From Actinostola sp. cb2023 (taxonomy: Eukaryota; Cnidaria; Anthozoa; Actiniaria; Actinostolidae): a DNA stretch of 64,000 nucleotides. The DNA lies in assembly GCA_033675265.1 (NCBI GenBank), contig JAUJYZ010000376.1, positions 794,501 to 858,500 of the forward strand. Reading direction: 5' to 3'. Numbering within the stretch: the stretch's first letter is position 1; each line of letters opens with the position of its first letter. The notes beneath the pieces were generated by a model. That model saw nothing but the letters and a program-made list of their open reading frames with translations, was not told the DNA's origin and did not search any database. Position numbers and translations under genes: made by a program. Positions 45,195-57,800 of the stretch are shown in pieces.

Positions 45195-47290
45195 TTAGTA
45201 GTAACTTGGTTATAAATGTATTACTAAGTAACTATAAAACTCATAACCCAACTCTGTAGTGGGTACATGTATTTATAAGGCCTATTGCCTGGCTTGTCGG
45301 TACTCGACTCTAACTTCTATAAACTTTGTCTCTTTTACTAGTTGACTATACGATATTTAGTAGTAACATGGTTATAAATGTATTGACTAAGTAACTATAA
45401 AACTCATAACCCAACTCTGTAGTGGATACATGTATTTATAAGGCTTATTGCCTGGCTTGTCGGTACTCGACTCTAACTTCTATAAACTTTGTCTCTTTTA
45501 CTAGTTGACTATACGATATTTAGTAGTAACATGGTTATAAATGTATTACTAAGTAACTATAAAACTCATAACCCAACTCTGTAGTGGGTACATGTATTTA
45601 TAAGGCTTATTGCCTGGTTTGTCGGTACTCGACTCTAACTTCTATAAACTTTGTCTCTAAAACTCATAACCCAACTCTGTAGTGTGTACATGTATTTATA
45701 AGGCTTATTGCCTGGCTTGTCGGTACTCGACTCTAACTTCTATAAACTTTGTCTCTTTTACTAGTTGACTATACGATATTTAGTAGTAACATGGTTATAA
45801 ATGTTGACTATACGATATTTAGTAGTAACATGGTTATAAATGTTGACTATACGATATTTAGTAGTAACATGGTTATAAATGTATTACTAAGTAACTATAA
45901 AACTGTAGTGGGTACGTGTATTTATAAGGCTTATTGCCTGGCTTGTCAGTATTCGACTCTAACTTCTATAAACTTTGTCTCTTTTACTAGTTGTCTATAC
46001 GATATTTAGTAGTAACATGGTTATAAATGTATTACTAAGTCACTATAAAACTCATAACCCAACTCTGTAGTGGGTACATGTATTTATAAGGCTTATTGCC
46101 TGGCTTGTCGGTACTCGACTCTAACTTCTATAAACTGTGTCTCTTTTACTAGTTGACTATACGATATTTAGTAGTAACATGGTTATAAATGTATTACTAA
46201 GTCACTATAAAACTCATAACCCAACTCTGTAGTGGGTACATGTATTTATAAGGCTTATTGCCTGGCTTGTCGGTACTCGACTCTAACTTCTATAAACTGT
46301 GTCTCTTTTACTAGTTGACTATACGATATTTAGTAGTAACATGGTTATAAATGTATTACTAAGTCACTATAAAACTCATAACCCAACTCTGTAGTGGGTA
46401 CATGTATTTATAAGGCTTATTGCCTGGCTTGTCAGTATTCGACTCTAACTTCTATAAACTTTGTCTCTTTTACTAGTTGACTATACGATATTTAGTAGTA
46501 ACATGGTTATAAATGTATTACTAAGTCACTATAAAACTCATAACCCAACTCTGTAGTGGGTACATGTATTTATAAGGCTTATTGCCTGGCTTGTCGGTAC
46601 TCGACTCTAACTTCTATAAACTGTGTCTCTTTTACTAGTTGACTATACGATATTTAGTAGTAACATGGTTATAAATGTATTACTAAGTAACTATAAAACT
46701 GTAGTGGGTACATGTATTTATAAGGCTTATTGCTTGGCTTGTCAGTATTCGACTCTAACTTCTATAAACTTTGTCTCTTTTACTAGTTGACTATACGATA
46801 TTTAGTAGTAACATGGTTATAAATGTATTACTAAGTAACTATAAAACTGTAGTGGGTACATGTATTTATAAGGCTTATTGCCTGGCTTGTCAGTATTCGA
46901 CTCTAACTTCTATAAACTTTGTCTCTTTTACTAGTTGACTATACGATATTTAGTAGTAACATGGTTATAAATGTATTACTAAGTCACTATAAAACTCATA
47001 ACCCAACTCTGTAGTGGGTACATGTATTTATAAGGCTTATTGCCTGGCTTGTCGGTACTCGACTCTAACTTCTATAAACTTTGTCTCTTTTACTAGTTGA
47101 CTATACGATATTTAGTAGTAACATGGTTATAAATGTATTACTAAGTAACTATAAAACTCATAACCCAACTCTGTAGTGGGTACATGTATTTATAAGGCTT
47201 ATTGCCTGGCTTGTCAGTATTCGACTCTAGCTTCTATAAACTTAGTCTCTTTTTCTAGTTGACTATACGATATTTAGTAGTAACATGGTT
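45195..47290. repeat. 162-bp tandem repeat, about 13 units (copy B)
   Basis: Same unit as 5183-5671. Several units have internal deletions (loss of CTCATAACCCAACT), and a 43-bp subrepeat (TTGACTATACGATATTTAGTAG...) is triplicated near 45765-45880. Point variants GTCACTATAAAAC and TGTCAGTATTCG recur on neighbouring units, indicating local spreading. Confidence 0.93.
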
Positions 47291-48177
47291 ATAGTCTTTT
47301 TGGTTGAAGACTTGTTGTGTTGTTCCCTACTGTACTCTCCCACTTGCCTTCCTTGCTTAATGACACCGCTGACCAGTGGTATTGCTGGAAGAAATCACAA
47401 AATCAATCGTGTTGGTTTGATGTAGGAGTAACGATTTCCCTTTTTATCTCTAATGGAGATTATTTACAGGCGTTTTCCTTACCCAGAACTGAACCCACGG
47501 CTACAAATATGTTTTGCTAAAAAAAAGTATTATGTTATGTATTTTTTTAGAATTTCTGTTCCACACGACCCCACAAGATTTAGCTTTAAATAATATCGTG
47601 TTTAAATAAAAGTTATTGTATTGTATTGTCAGAGAATATAGCCAGTTCTTCAACGAAGTTCAACGATAATGTCCTCGACCCAGAATTATTTTTCTCGTCT
47701 TTCTTGAGACTGCGCGATAAATGAAAGTGCGGGTTCAGTTCTGGGCAGCGGTTTCCTTGTATCGAGACCGGTGAAGATGTTCATTGTCGTCAAAACATTG
47801 CACTGGGCTTGCATCAAACGACTGGAGTCGTTTACCTCGAAGGAAGAGAAAGGTCGCTCTGCCACCATGCAGGGTAATTAAGAGTCGCTTTGTAATAAAC
47901 AGAAACGAAACTTGAAAACTCTTTCAGCTCGAAGAAAGAAAACTAAAATAGACCGATTTCATTCCAAGGAAAGACTGACATCATGATCTTGTAAACTCTT
48001 CTATATTTTGATTGACGGAAACCCAATGCAATGTTTTGGGAAAGCGCCTGTAATATGTGTGCTAAACACTTGGTTTTAAACAGGAACTCTCGTACATTTT
48101 AATATGTTAAAGAATATGAACTACTAAAAGAAAAAAGAAAAAGAATATGAACCACTTTGGATAAGTATAGCAGGTTT
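47291..48177. other. Conserved intergenic block with a copy-B-specific retroelement insertion
   Basis: Equivalent to 5672-6456 in copy A, with no convincing gene. About 110 bp (47520-47632) ending in TATTGTATTGTATTGTC is inserted here only; copy A reads directly from TTTGCTTTAAAAAAAG into TCAGAGAATATAGCC. The insert resembles 32583-32650 in inverse orientation. Confidence 0.55.
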
Positions 48178-48502
48178 CAGGGGCGGATCTAGGGGAGGGG
48201 TGCAGGGGGTGCGCACCCCCCTGGATGAGCTGATATCTACTGCGTTATTGGCGCTCGAGTTTGTGTACGTCCTGGTCATAAATGGTGCACCCCTCCTAAA
48301 AGATGGTGCACCCCCTCCTAAAAGATGGTGCACCCCCTCCTAAAAGATGGTGCACCCCCTCCTAAAAGATGGTGCACCCCCTCCTAAAAGATGGTGCACC
48401 CCCTCCTAAAAGATGGTGCACCCCCTCCTAAAAGATGGGACCCCCTCCTAAAAGATGTGATCCGCACCCCCCTAAAAGATGGTTACACTAAATCTGGTGC
48501 TG
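48178..48502. mobile_element. MITE-like element with about nine 22-bp repeats (copy B)
   Basis: Counterpart of 6457-6702. The left end CAGGGGCGGATCTAGGGG is intact; the right end is rearranged (GTGATCCGCACCCCCC, then GGTTACACTAAATC). The internal GATGGTGCACCCCCTCCTAA array is longer than in A. Confidence 0.6.
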
Positions 48503-48583
48503 GGTTAACTAAATCTGTGCGCATGTTTTGTTAGCAATTAGGCTTTTCATGCCATGTTGATCTATCCAAAGGCTTACCTTCAC

Positions 48584-48862
48584 TCATACAAACTTGGCTT
48601 TCACTACGTTGAGGATTTCTCTTGCAAGTTCTAAAGCTTGTGTCGCCATGTTTCTTGTGTAAATATCGTGGGGAATGTTGGGACACTGAACACGGTCTGG
48701 ATAGCGCATGCGTGTAGAGTCTCCAAGAAGACATTCCATAGAGTAGGCCAACGATATAAGCTCAGAGTTGCCGAGACTGGAAGCGATTCCTGATAGATTA
48801 TGAGTACTGCTCTTGTCTGCATCTCGGGAATATTGTGCAGCCTTGAGGGCTTTTTCTGCAGA
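48584..48862 (-). CDS. SACS: Sacsin copy B, last exon (HEPN domain)
   Basis: 279 bases, same length and splice acceptor as copy A exon 6, encoding SAEKALKAAQYSRDAD to KAKFV. About nine amino acid changes from copy A are seen (for example SAIASSLDN to SGIASSLGN, MERLLG to MECLLG). The 731-bp intron upstream (48863-49593) contains GAT-rich microsatellite sequence and about 30 bp absent from A near 48970-49010. Confidence 0.9.
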   Translation of the reverse strand, partial: SAEKALKAAQYSRDADKSSTHNLSGIASSLGNSELISLAYSMECLLGDSTRMRYPDRVQCPNIPHDIYTRNMATQALELAREILNVVKAKFV

Positions 48863-51800
48863 CTAAACACATGAGATGAAAATTGTAATAAGTAAGCGAG
48901 ACTTGTACCCAGGGCACTGTTTTGCTAGCAACGCCTAGGGACTTTTTCCACGCTGTGTGTATAAGCATCTATTAACGATCTCGAAGTTTAAAGGTTTTAA
49001 AGGCCATTAATAGATGCTTGCATGTTACATCAGGTATTATAATTGGATTTGTCTTCTGCAAAATAATCAAAGTGAATTGAAATTGGTTTAATTTTTACTT
49101 TTCGAAACTTTGTTGTGTTAGAGACTGTACTTATGGACAACAATAACATGCAGTGATTGGTATAAAACCTGACTGGTTATTTTTATAATAGAAAATAACT
49201 ATTAATGTTAATGAAATATGATGATGATGATGATTACTATTATGAATATGATGACGATTATGATGACGATTTTAATTACGGATGGAAATATCAGTTGGAG
49301 AGGTCATTGGCAGTGTTATTGATGATGATTATATTATTATTATTAAATAGGATGTTTCTCGGATAGCTATGTTCTATTTATTGTTGATATTATGCTGCTT
49401 ACGAGCTATTGTTTTCTTTTATATTTATTAGTTATTTATAAACACATTGCAATTGAAACTGTGCATAATGCGTTTGAAGAACTATCACGATGATCATGAT
49501 TACGATGCTGATTACTATGATGCTGATTACTATGATGCTGATGATTATAATACGATGACGATGACGATTACGATGATGATTACGATGTCTCACCTGATGA
49601 CACTTGAAGCAAGCCCATTCATAGGAGGGTCTGTACTCAATTACGTCATTGCTTGCTGCATTGAGATCCTTAGTGGCTTGCCTGTACCATCGTGTTGCTT
49701 CTCCAGGTTGAGGATTACATCGCCGGTAAGATGATGAAGAACATCCGCCACTAAAGTAAGAGCTTCTCTGGGTTCCGTGGTCTCGAGCACGACCTGACCA
49801 TCTTCTGTAGTAACTGGAAAAGTTCCCATATCCAGCAGAACTCCAAAAATTTCCTGCTCGTTGTGGATCAACACCGGTTTCCAAGCGCATGATTTCTGCT
49901 TGAATGAACTTGAACACCTCTGTACAGAATTCTTCATTTCCAGGGTTTTTATCAGGATGCCAAGTGAGGAACAATCTCTTGATGATTTTCTTTCTCTTTT
50001 CTTCAGGAAGATGCCAAGCTTCTTCCAGAGTCTTTCTGACTAGTTGTTTTGCCTCATCAAGGTTATCAGGCTTCACCTCTTGTTGTTCTGCAGTTTCAGA
50101 TCCAGTGAAAACTTCAATCTCCAGTCCTTCACTTCCTTGTTTGCGGCGACAAAATTTGTACAAATCTACGGCATCAACAACAATAAGTTCCTTGCCAATA
50201 TCAATTCTGTATCGTTTCGTAATTGGTGAAGCTTCTTCTCCTGATGGCACTTCTTCCATAATGATGGCATAGATGTACGTTGCAGCGCCATCCTCATCAC
50301 GAAGGCTCGGGTCATCAAGCTCGTAGCCCACGTACTCTCCAGGATAGAAGACTGTAAATGCGTCTACAAGAAGGTGTTGGTCTTCGATGTGAATAAAGTT
50401 CCCAGGTGTTGGAAAACAAGTTGCTTCTGCTTCCAAATATGTATTATCTTCTCGTATCTTCAAGCTATCGAGTAATGGTCTTATTTCGTCAGGTGGTTTA
50501 AGTAGCATCATCGGAAGATGAACTAGTGAATCTCCAAGTAGGTGTCCCGTTATCCGATTAATAATCTGAGCAACCCTTGAAAGGTATTCTTTTAAATCCA
50601 CCTTCTGTTCAACGTAGATGTTCCATACTTCCTGGTTTCCTTCTTCTGTCTTCTCCTCGAAGCAGGCCACTTCTGCCTCACTTTCTGGTATCGTTTTTCC
50701 TTCGCAAACGAGCCTTGTTCGCAGGCCTGGAACGCTGTATACATGAATGCAACGTAGACTTTTTTGTACGTTTCTCAGAATATCATCCTTTGTCCTCATG
50801 TCACGTTCATTGTAAAGAGCGTGTTTTATTAAACGAGTTAACCCAAAACAAAACTCATTCGATGTTAGAATCTGTCTCAACTGCTGAGCCGCGGCACTGG
50901 AAATAAAGGTTGTAGGTTGACCGTTTTCGACAAGAGTTTCGTGTACAAAAGAAGTCAGCTTGCGAGGTCGGATAGATTCTGGTAACTGGTTTATCAGAGA
51001 GTCATCGTTATCCACTCTCAGTTCACATTCCTCGAGCTTAACGAAAAGCAATCTTTCAAATCCTTCCAGACGCTCTTTGAAATGAGGTGCATCGTTGTAG
51101 AAAATCTCAGTAGATTTTCGTAAAAATACCAATTTCAAGTTAGGGTCAACTGGATTTCGTTTGACTCCTGGTAAGTAGAGTGACGGGAGGTCCGAGGTAG
51201 TGACTTCACTATCCTTGTTAATGGACTCAAATAAGCCTTTGGTGGCCTTAAAGGCTTTAGTAGTCTCGTTGGGATCCAATTTGCTGTCCTTGCATTCCCT
51301 ACGAATGTAATCAAGAACCATGGCATACTGTGCTGGAGAAACTATGCTGGTTGCTCCGAGTTTCTCAAACAATGTAATGCAACCAGCTAATATGGGAGGA
51401 ACTCTGAACAGGTATGGGTGGATTTCATCAACTGACTTCAATTCAGCAACTATTTGTCTCGGGTCTACAAAGCGCTTACCATCCTCAACAACAATGCAGC
51501 GAGTCTTCTGAAGCCCAGTCGTTATGGCACTTTCGTCGTTCTGGAGGTTGGTCTGTAAGAACTGGTAAATGTGTGTCATCACATTAATCACGACTGATGA
51601 GTCTTGAAAATTATTGTCGTCATATCTCTGACAGAGTACACGGCAGACGTTATTACAGTGGTTAACCACCATCTCGACTGTTGGACTTTTAAGGGACTCT
51701 AGTCTTCTGATTATTTCATTCTTGTAATTTACCATGTTGTTTAAGTTATTTCCTTTGTTATAATGTGAGTTAAAACGATTCGAAGAGATGAGTGGATTGG

Positions 51801-54800
51801 CATAGTCGGGTAAAATGCTGGCATTGGTCCATGTGATTAAACTAAAGGTGTTGCTGAATCGGTTGGGCGAATTCGAAACGAGAGAACCTTTAAAGCAGAT
51901 ACACGTCCTTCTACCAAATGGCACATGGATTTCTTCAAGATCGGCGCCAACTTTCTCTGGGAAGATGAAACAAATTTCTTTCACATCATCAAGTATTGAA
52001 CTGGTCGCAACGTTTTTCATTTCAAAAAGATGCGAAACCAAAGTTGTCGACTTCTTTCTTGTTTCTTTATTTGGCTGCCTTTGACCTTCTTCTTCAACTT
52101 CACGGGCGAACTGCAGAAATTGTTCATCAGTTACTTCATAAATTAGTCCAATTTTACGAAGAAACTTTAGCCAATAGTAGTCGCAAAATGGATCTACTGG
52201 AAACATTTCTTGTCGATTTGCAAACATGACTTTGAACACTTCAATGGAAGGGTCATAGAGAGTACAAGCTTGTCTCAATGAACCATCTCTTCCGAGGTCA
52301 AATTTGAGGTTGTAGAGGGCTTGAAGAAGCTTTTCCTTCTTAGCTTCGCTTGCATTTGAAACTTGGAGTGTATTCTTGACGATGTCTAATTCTAGTTCAC
52401 TCAGCAACTCTCGAACAAACGTTAAGTGGGCCAACCTCGCTTCTTTGCTCATCTCTTGGAATTTCTGAAAAATTATATCACAGTATACATCCACTTCATC
52501 TTTGGAATCACATCCCAGAAAGTTATAAAGCTGCTCCAAGCTGTCATAGTGGGTAAGAAACACAATTCCATCTGTTGCTTCCCATTTATTCATATCGTTC
52601 TTTGGAATTCTCCTGGGTAGAACGAATGCTTGTTTTCCACTTATGCTGATGAGATCACCATGAACAGTTGGATAAAACGGAAGTGATTTCAGATCTTCTG
52701 CATCCTTTGGCTGGAGCTCTACTTTGTGGTCATTAAAATACTTCAACACAGCTATACTTGGGAGAAGACCTTGGAATGATGCTGGGTCAAATTTTAATTT
52801 CTGCAAAAGAACTGACAAAAATGACCGTGGATCACTTAGATTGGAGACAAGCTGTTGCGGGATCACAACTGAACTTGTAGGGAAGGTTGAATATTCACTC
52901 CCTCGAAGAAGTGTACAATTAAGTTCTGGAAGGCACATGTTGTGAATAGAGTCCCTCAAGTCTAGAGATGAAATTGAGTCTCTTGAAAAAAGCACAGTTT
53001 CAGCCATATGTAAAGGAACAAGGAAATGTTTGGCATGTGAAGGACGAACTACTTCCGTAGCTGGAAGGAGACACCAGTCCTTAACGGGATCGAGAGCCTC
53101 TTGAATTAATTGCTTCTTTTCCATCACCTTCTTGCGTTGTTTCTCTTCCATTTTATTTGTACATCCCATTGCTGCTTGACTGTTTGTTTGTTGATATTTT
53201 ACATCGTGTTCACTTAAAATTGGTTCCACAAAATGCGAAAAGAACCTCCAGAAGTGCCCGATCCATCCGCCAGACGGCAACTTGTTGTCCTTGTCGATCA
53301 ACGGATTCCAGTTGATGTACTTACTAGACGATTTGTAAGACGACTCATCCAGCACCCTTGGAAGAAGTCTTGCAAACTCGGCGACGTCAAACACTTTAAG
53401 AACTTGGGGCATGCTATTCTTCTTGCCTTGGCCATAGAAAACAGAGTTGTAAAGTGTTCTATGGACAAACATGTGACGACAGTTGGGAAGTAAATCAAAG
53501 AACTCACTCAGGAAAACTGGCTTTGATTGATCAAAAACTCTAAGTTGATCATCTTCAGTCAATAAGAGCGGTAGACCCTGTAGTTCTTGGCAGAAACATT
53601 CTTCTTCTTTGCAATAGTTAAGAACCAGAATCAAGTTGTAGATATTTTGAAATGGTGTGCTTTCGACTGGTGCAGGTAATGATCCAATATTATTGGTTAG
53701 CACGTTAGTAGAACTGTACGTGCGGAAAAAGGAAATAACCTCTTTGGGAGAAATGCAATTTACGCTGATAGTGGAATCCACAAAGCACTGGTAAATTCTC
53801 ATAGGCATGTACAGCAAATTAAACCCCACAGCAAGCAAAATGTCTCTCATGCTTAAGACACTCACTTTCTTCGATATGACTTCGACCTTTTGAGATGTGA
53901 AGAACTTCAATGGCTCGTATAATATATTATTAAAGAACGCTTTGTCATGATCTTCTCCTGTTGGTGGAAACCATTCAATTATCACCTCATCTGTTGTGCA
54001 GATGTGGCGCAATACTGGGAGAAGACGACTCCTTCTTGAATTCATATGACGGTACACTTCTGTAGCAAGGACTTTCCAGTACGACGCGCTCAAATTCAAA
54101 GAAGGGAAAAAACTTTCATAGTGTGAAAGGAAACGTTCTGCTTCATACCGGCCTCCTATCGACATGGCAGATCGTCTTGGCATTCCCATTGTCCTCAATG
54201 TCGCAAATTGAGATTTCTTTCCCCTCTTAACCACTTGAAAGTACGTCCTGTTATCAGCTGCCACGACCAAAGAGATAAACTGTCTTATCTCTTCCAACAT
54301 GACAACATAACACGGGGCAACCACTTGCCGTAAAATGATGTCATTCCACTTGCTTCGGTAATCGCCTGTGTCGCTTCTCCAAAGGTCTCGTCTTCCCTCA
54401 TTGTTGAGGGCAAAGTGCCCATTAATATGAATGGGCAGCCCTGTTTCGAAAGGGAGAGGAAGGAAGCAATACGCTTTTCCTGGAGGTTTGGTTGTTGACG
54501 AACTACTAATCAAACACGCAACACCTCCACGAGGAAGAAGACCAAGATCTTGTCGCTGATATGCTATACCGATTTCTACTTCCTGACAGATTTCTTCGGT
54601 GCACTCCCAACCAATTTGTTGCACGACCAGCCAATCTTGACAAAGACCTCGACTATCTTTAAGATGAAGAACATAGGACACCTTTCGCAATGGAACTTCA
54701 GTTATAGACATTTCTCTACTTTGTAATTGATTTCCAATCGATTTGGTGTAGCTAGAAAATTCATGTCGCTTCTTTTCATCCTCTGCAGACATCGATGCTT

Positions 54801-57800
54801 CGACGTGGAATATCGTCTTGACATTCCCATTGTCTTCAATTTCGCAAATTGAGATTTCTTTTACACTGTTGACAAAAAGTAACGCCTCAAGAATCTCCTC
54901 TTGAAAATTATTCACCAGGGAATTGAGTTTTTCAGTTGTCATTGGTTTGCTGCTGATTTTGGACGTCTCGGCCATTTTCTCATCGCGAAGTGGAAATCTA
55001 AACATCGTCCCACTGTCAATGGGAAAGTGTTGCTCAAGAAAACATGGCAATACATCTGTAAACCTTTCCCTAAGGTACTCAAGATCTTTGTACATTACTC
55101 CAGGAGTCTCTGGGCTGGTAGAAGGAGCATATTTCAAATTAGGGTCAAATATACACATTACCTCTCCAATCTCCTCCCCTTTGGATATAAAGGAGGGCAC
55201 ATCCGTCAGATGATAGACTGCATTGAACCCAATACCGTACTGACCAGTCTTGTTTGGGTCGTCTCCTTTGTTTCCTTCACCAAGGTTCTGTATTCCTATG
55301 ATGTCACTGTTGGTGAATGGGGCATTATTGTAAACACAAAGGGCTGGTCCTTGAAGGGGTTTCCAGCTGTCTTCGAACACTCGTTCAACGGGATGTTTTC
55401 GTGGATCTTTGATAAAACAAATCTTACTGGCCTTAGAATCATCTGCATTCTGGAGAAGTTCTTTCATGATTGATCCATCACATGGATAACCTGTCAGGAT
55501 ACGTTTAAGTCTGTTCGTTAGTTTCTCCTTCTGTCCAAATGGAATGCCGATTACAAGCCTGGAAAGTGATTGCTGTCTTCTTGACTTCACACCAAGTGCA
55601 ATGCACGCCACTGGGGGGAATACCGCCACTCGCATAAATGATTCCTTTTTCATCGGGCATCCAGTAACAGTCCTTGATGCAAACTTCTGATGATGATCTC
55701 ATGATTTTATCAGAATCAGGTAAATAGATATCCCCATACTGTGCCACTACTTCTCTTGATAAAATGCGCACTTCTTCCATAGCTTCAACCAGCAAATCTA
55801 ACAAGACTTTTACTTGAGCTTCTAGATCACTGCTGATTGAATTCTCGCCATGGTCTTCCCTCACTTTCCTAAGGGTATTTATGTAATCGTGAATTTCAAA
55901 AGATTCTCGGACTCCAACTACCCTGAGTAATTCAGCGAACTTCTGCTTATACAAAGGAGGTACCATACATAAGTATGGTAGAAAGCGCACTCTGCTAGTG
56001 AATGCAATCTGGCTTGCATGAAGGAACTGGTTATCAACGAGAACAAACTTCAATGGAGCCAGAAACTCTTTCACTTCTTTCACTTCTTTCTCACTGCTGT
56101 GTGTATAAAGACGCTGGAAATATTCGTACAATTTCGCACAAGCCTTTTTCAATTCGCTGTTACTGTCGGTGTCTCTGGAAGCTTCTTTTGTCGTGATAAC
56201 AGTTTCAAGCTGTAACTTTGCTGCAGTTAACGAAACGCTCTTCTTTATTTCTAAAAGCTTTCCAACTCTCGAGTTCCAGTCAAGCTTACCACATCCATCA
56301 TCTCCTTCGTTTAGAATCGGTGCACTTGCGCTCACCAAATACTTCAAGCTTTTTGGATAAAGGTTATCTGCAGCTAAGAAAGCAGTTTGCTCATATTCAT
56401 CTCCTTTCCATTTAAAGGGGAACGTTTGGGGCCTTTTCAGAATTGGGAGGAAGCACGTTCGCTGCAATTCCGCTTTGATTTCACTGTCAACGTGTTGGTC
56501 TCGCAAGAGCTTGTCTTCAATGAACGCAAGCAGCAACTTTGTTCGCTTTACAGACTGTTCATAGGATCCAAGGGTTGTGACGCTCCTTGCTCTCTCTATA
56601 ACTTCATTCCAATCAAGGTCATCTTCACGCATACCCAGCTTCTTCAATTTGAGCAGCCGTTCGTCGGTACAAAGCTCCGTGCCATAAGGAAACTTCCCAT
56701 CGTCAGATTTATACAACTGTGCTGCTTTCCCATATGGATGGATCAGATCTTTAGGATACTTAAGTTGATGTCCTGTTGGAGAAGCAGGAATGCAGGGGTG
56801 GTCACGTACCAGATCGTTAAGCACAGGCGAAGTATCGTCAATTGCGTACAGCACAAGGGAATCTCTTGTTCTTGCTTCTAGCACGTTAAGAAAGGGAAAA
56901 ACAACCTTCTTAAAGAAGGATTCTTTGTCAAAACAACGTTCCATTATCTTCTTTCCCAATCCATATTTCTCAAATGAGTGGAAAATCTGATCAGGTATGT
57001 CAAGAACAAATAAAGATTGTGACTTCGCAAAACAGTGCAGTGCATTTTGAGCAGCTTCGTTGATTCGTGTGTCATTCTTAAAAGAAGGCTCTAGAAAAAC
57101 GACGCTGTCAATTTCTAACCACGTTACACCATCTGAGAATAGTTTAAGAGGTGGTATCTGAGCGCCAGGTAATCCAAAACATAACTTGCTGTAAAACTCT
57201 GATGCTAATCTATGACAGTGTCCTTGTAGAACTTCATGGCCTAGAGGCCAGAGTAAGTGGTACTCGGAGCCACTCGAGCAGGTCGTCTTTAAATCCTCCA
57301 GGAGGCCAATGTACGCTTGGCAAACAACCTCACTCATCAAAATCTTGTTCCAATTAGCACTACGGTCAAACTTATCATCTTCTGTCATCTCACGCAGATG
57401 GCGTCTGCTGTCGTCTACTGCAAAACATCCATTTATGTGAACTGGAAGTCCACTATGGATGGGAAGTGGAAGAAAGCAAAATACACTACCACACTGAAGG
57501 GAGGTGTCGTCTTTACAGCTAGTTTGACTATTAGGAATGTGTCTTATTGGCTTTGGCATGAAATGCCCAGAGGGCGTTTCTACAAGCTGCGCTGCAACTC
57601 CAGCTGTGGGAAGAAGGCCTTTGGAGTGAAGTGACATTTCAAGAGCGCTGCCACTTACCATACAAGAGTGAACTAGCCAGGTAGTTTGCTTGTCTGAATT
57701 CCCATTGCTATCACGACTAAAAAACTCATTGCCATATGTCGATATTTTGCTCTCACTGGTAAGTATCAGGGCTGATTTCATCAAAACTTGAGCGGGAGGT

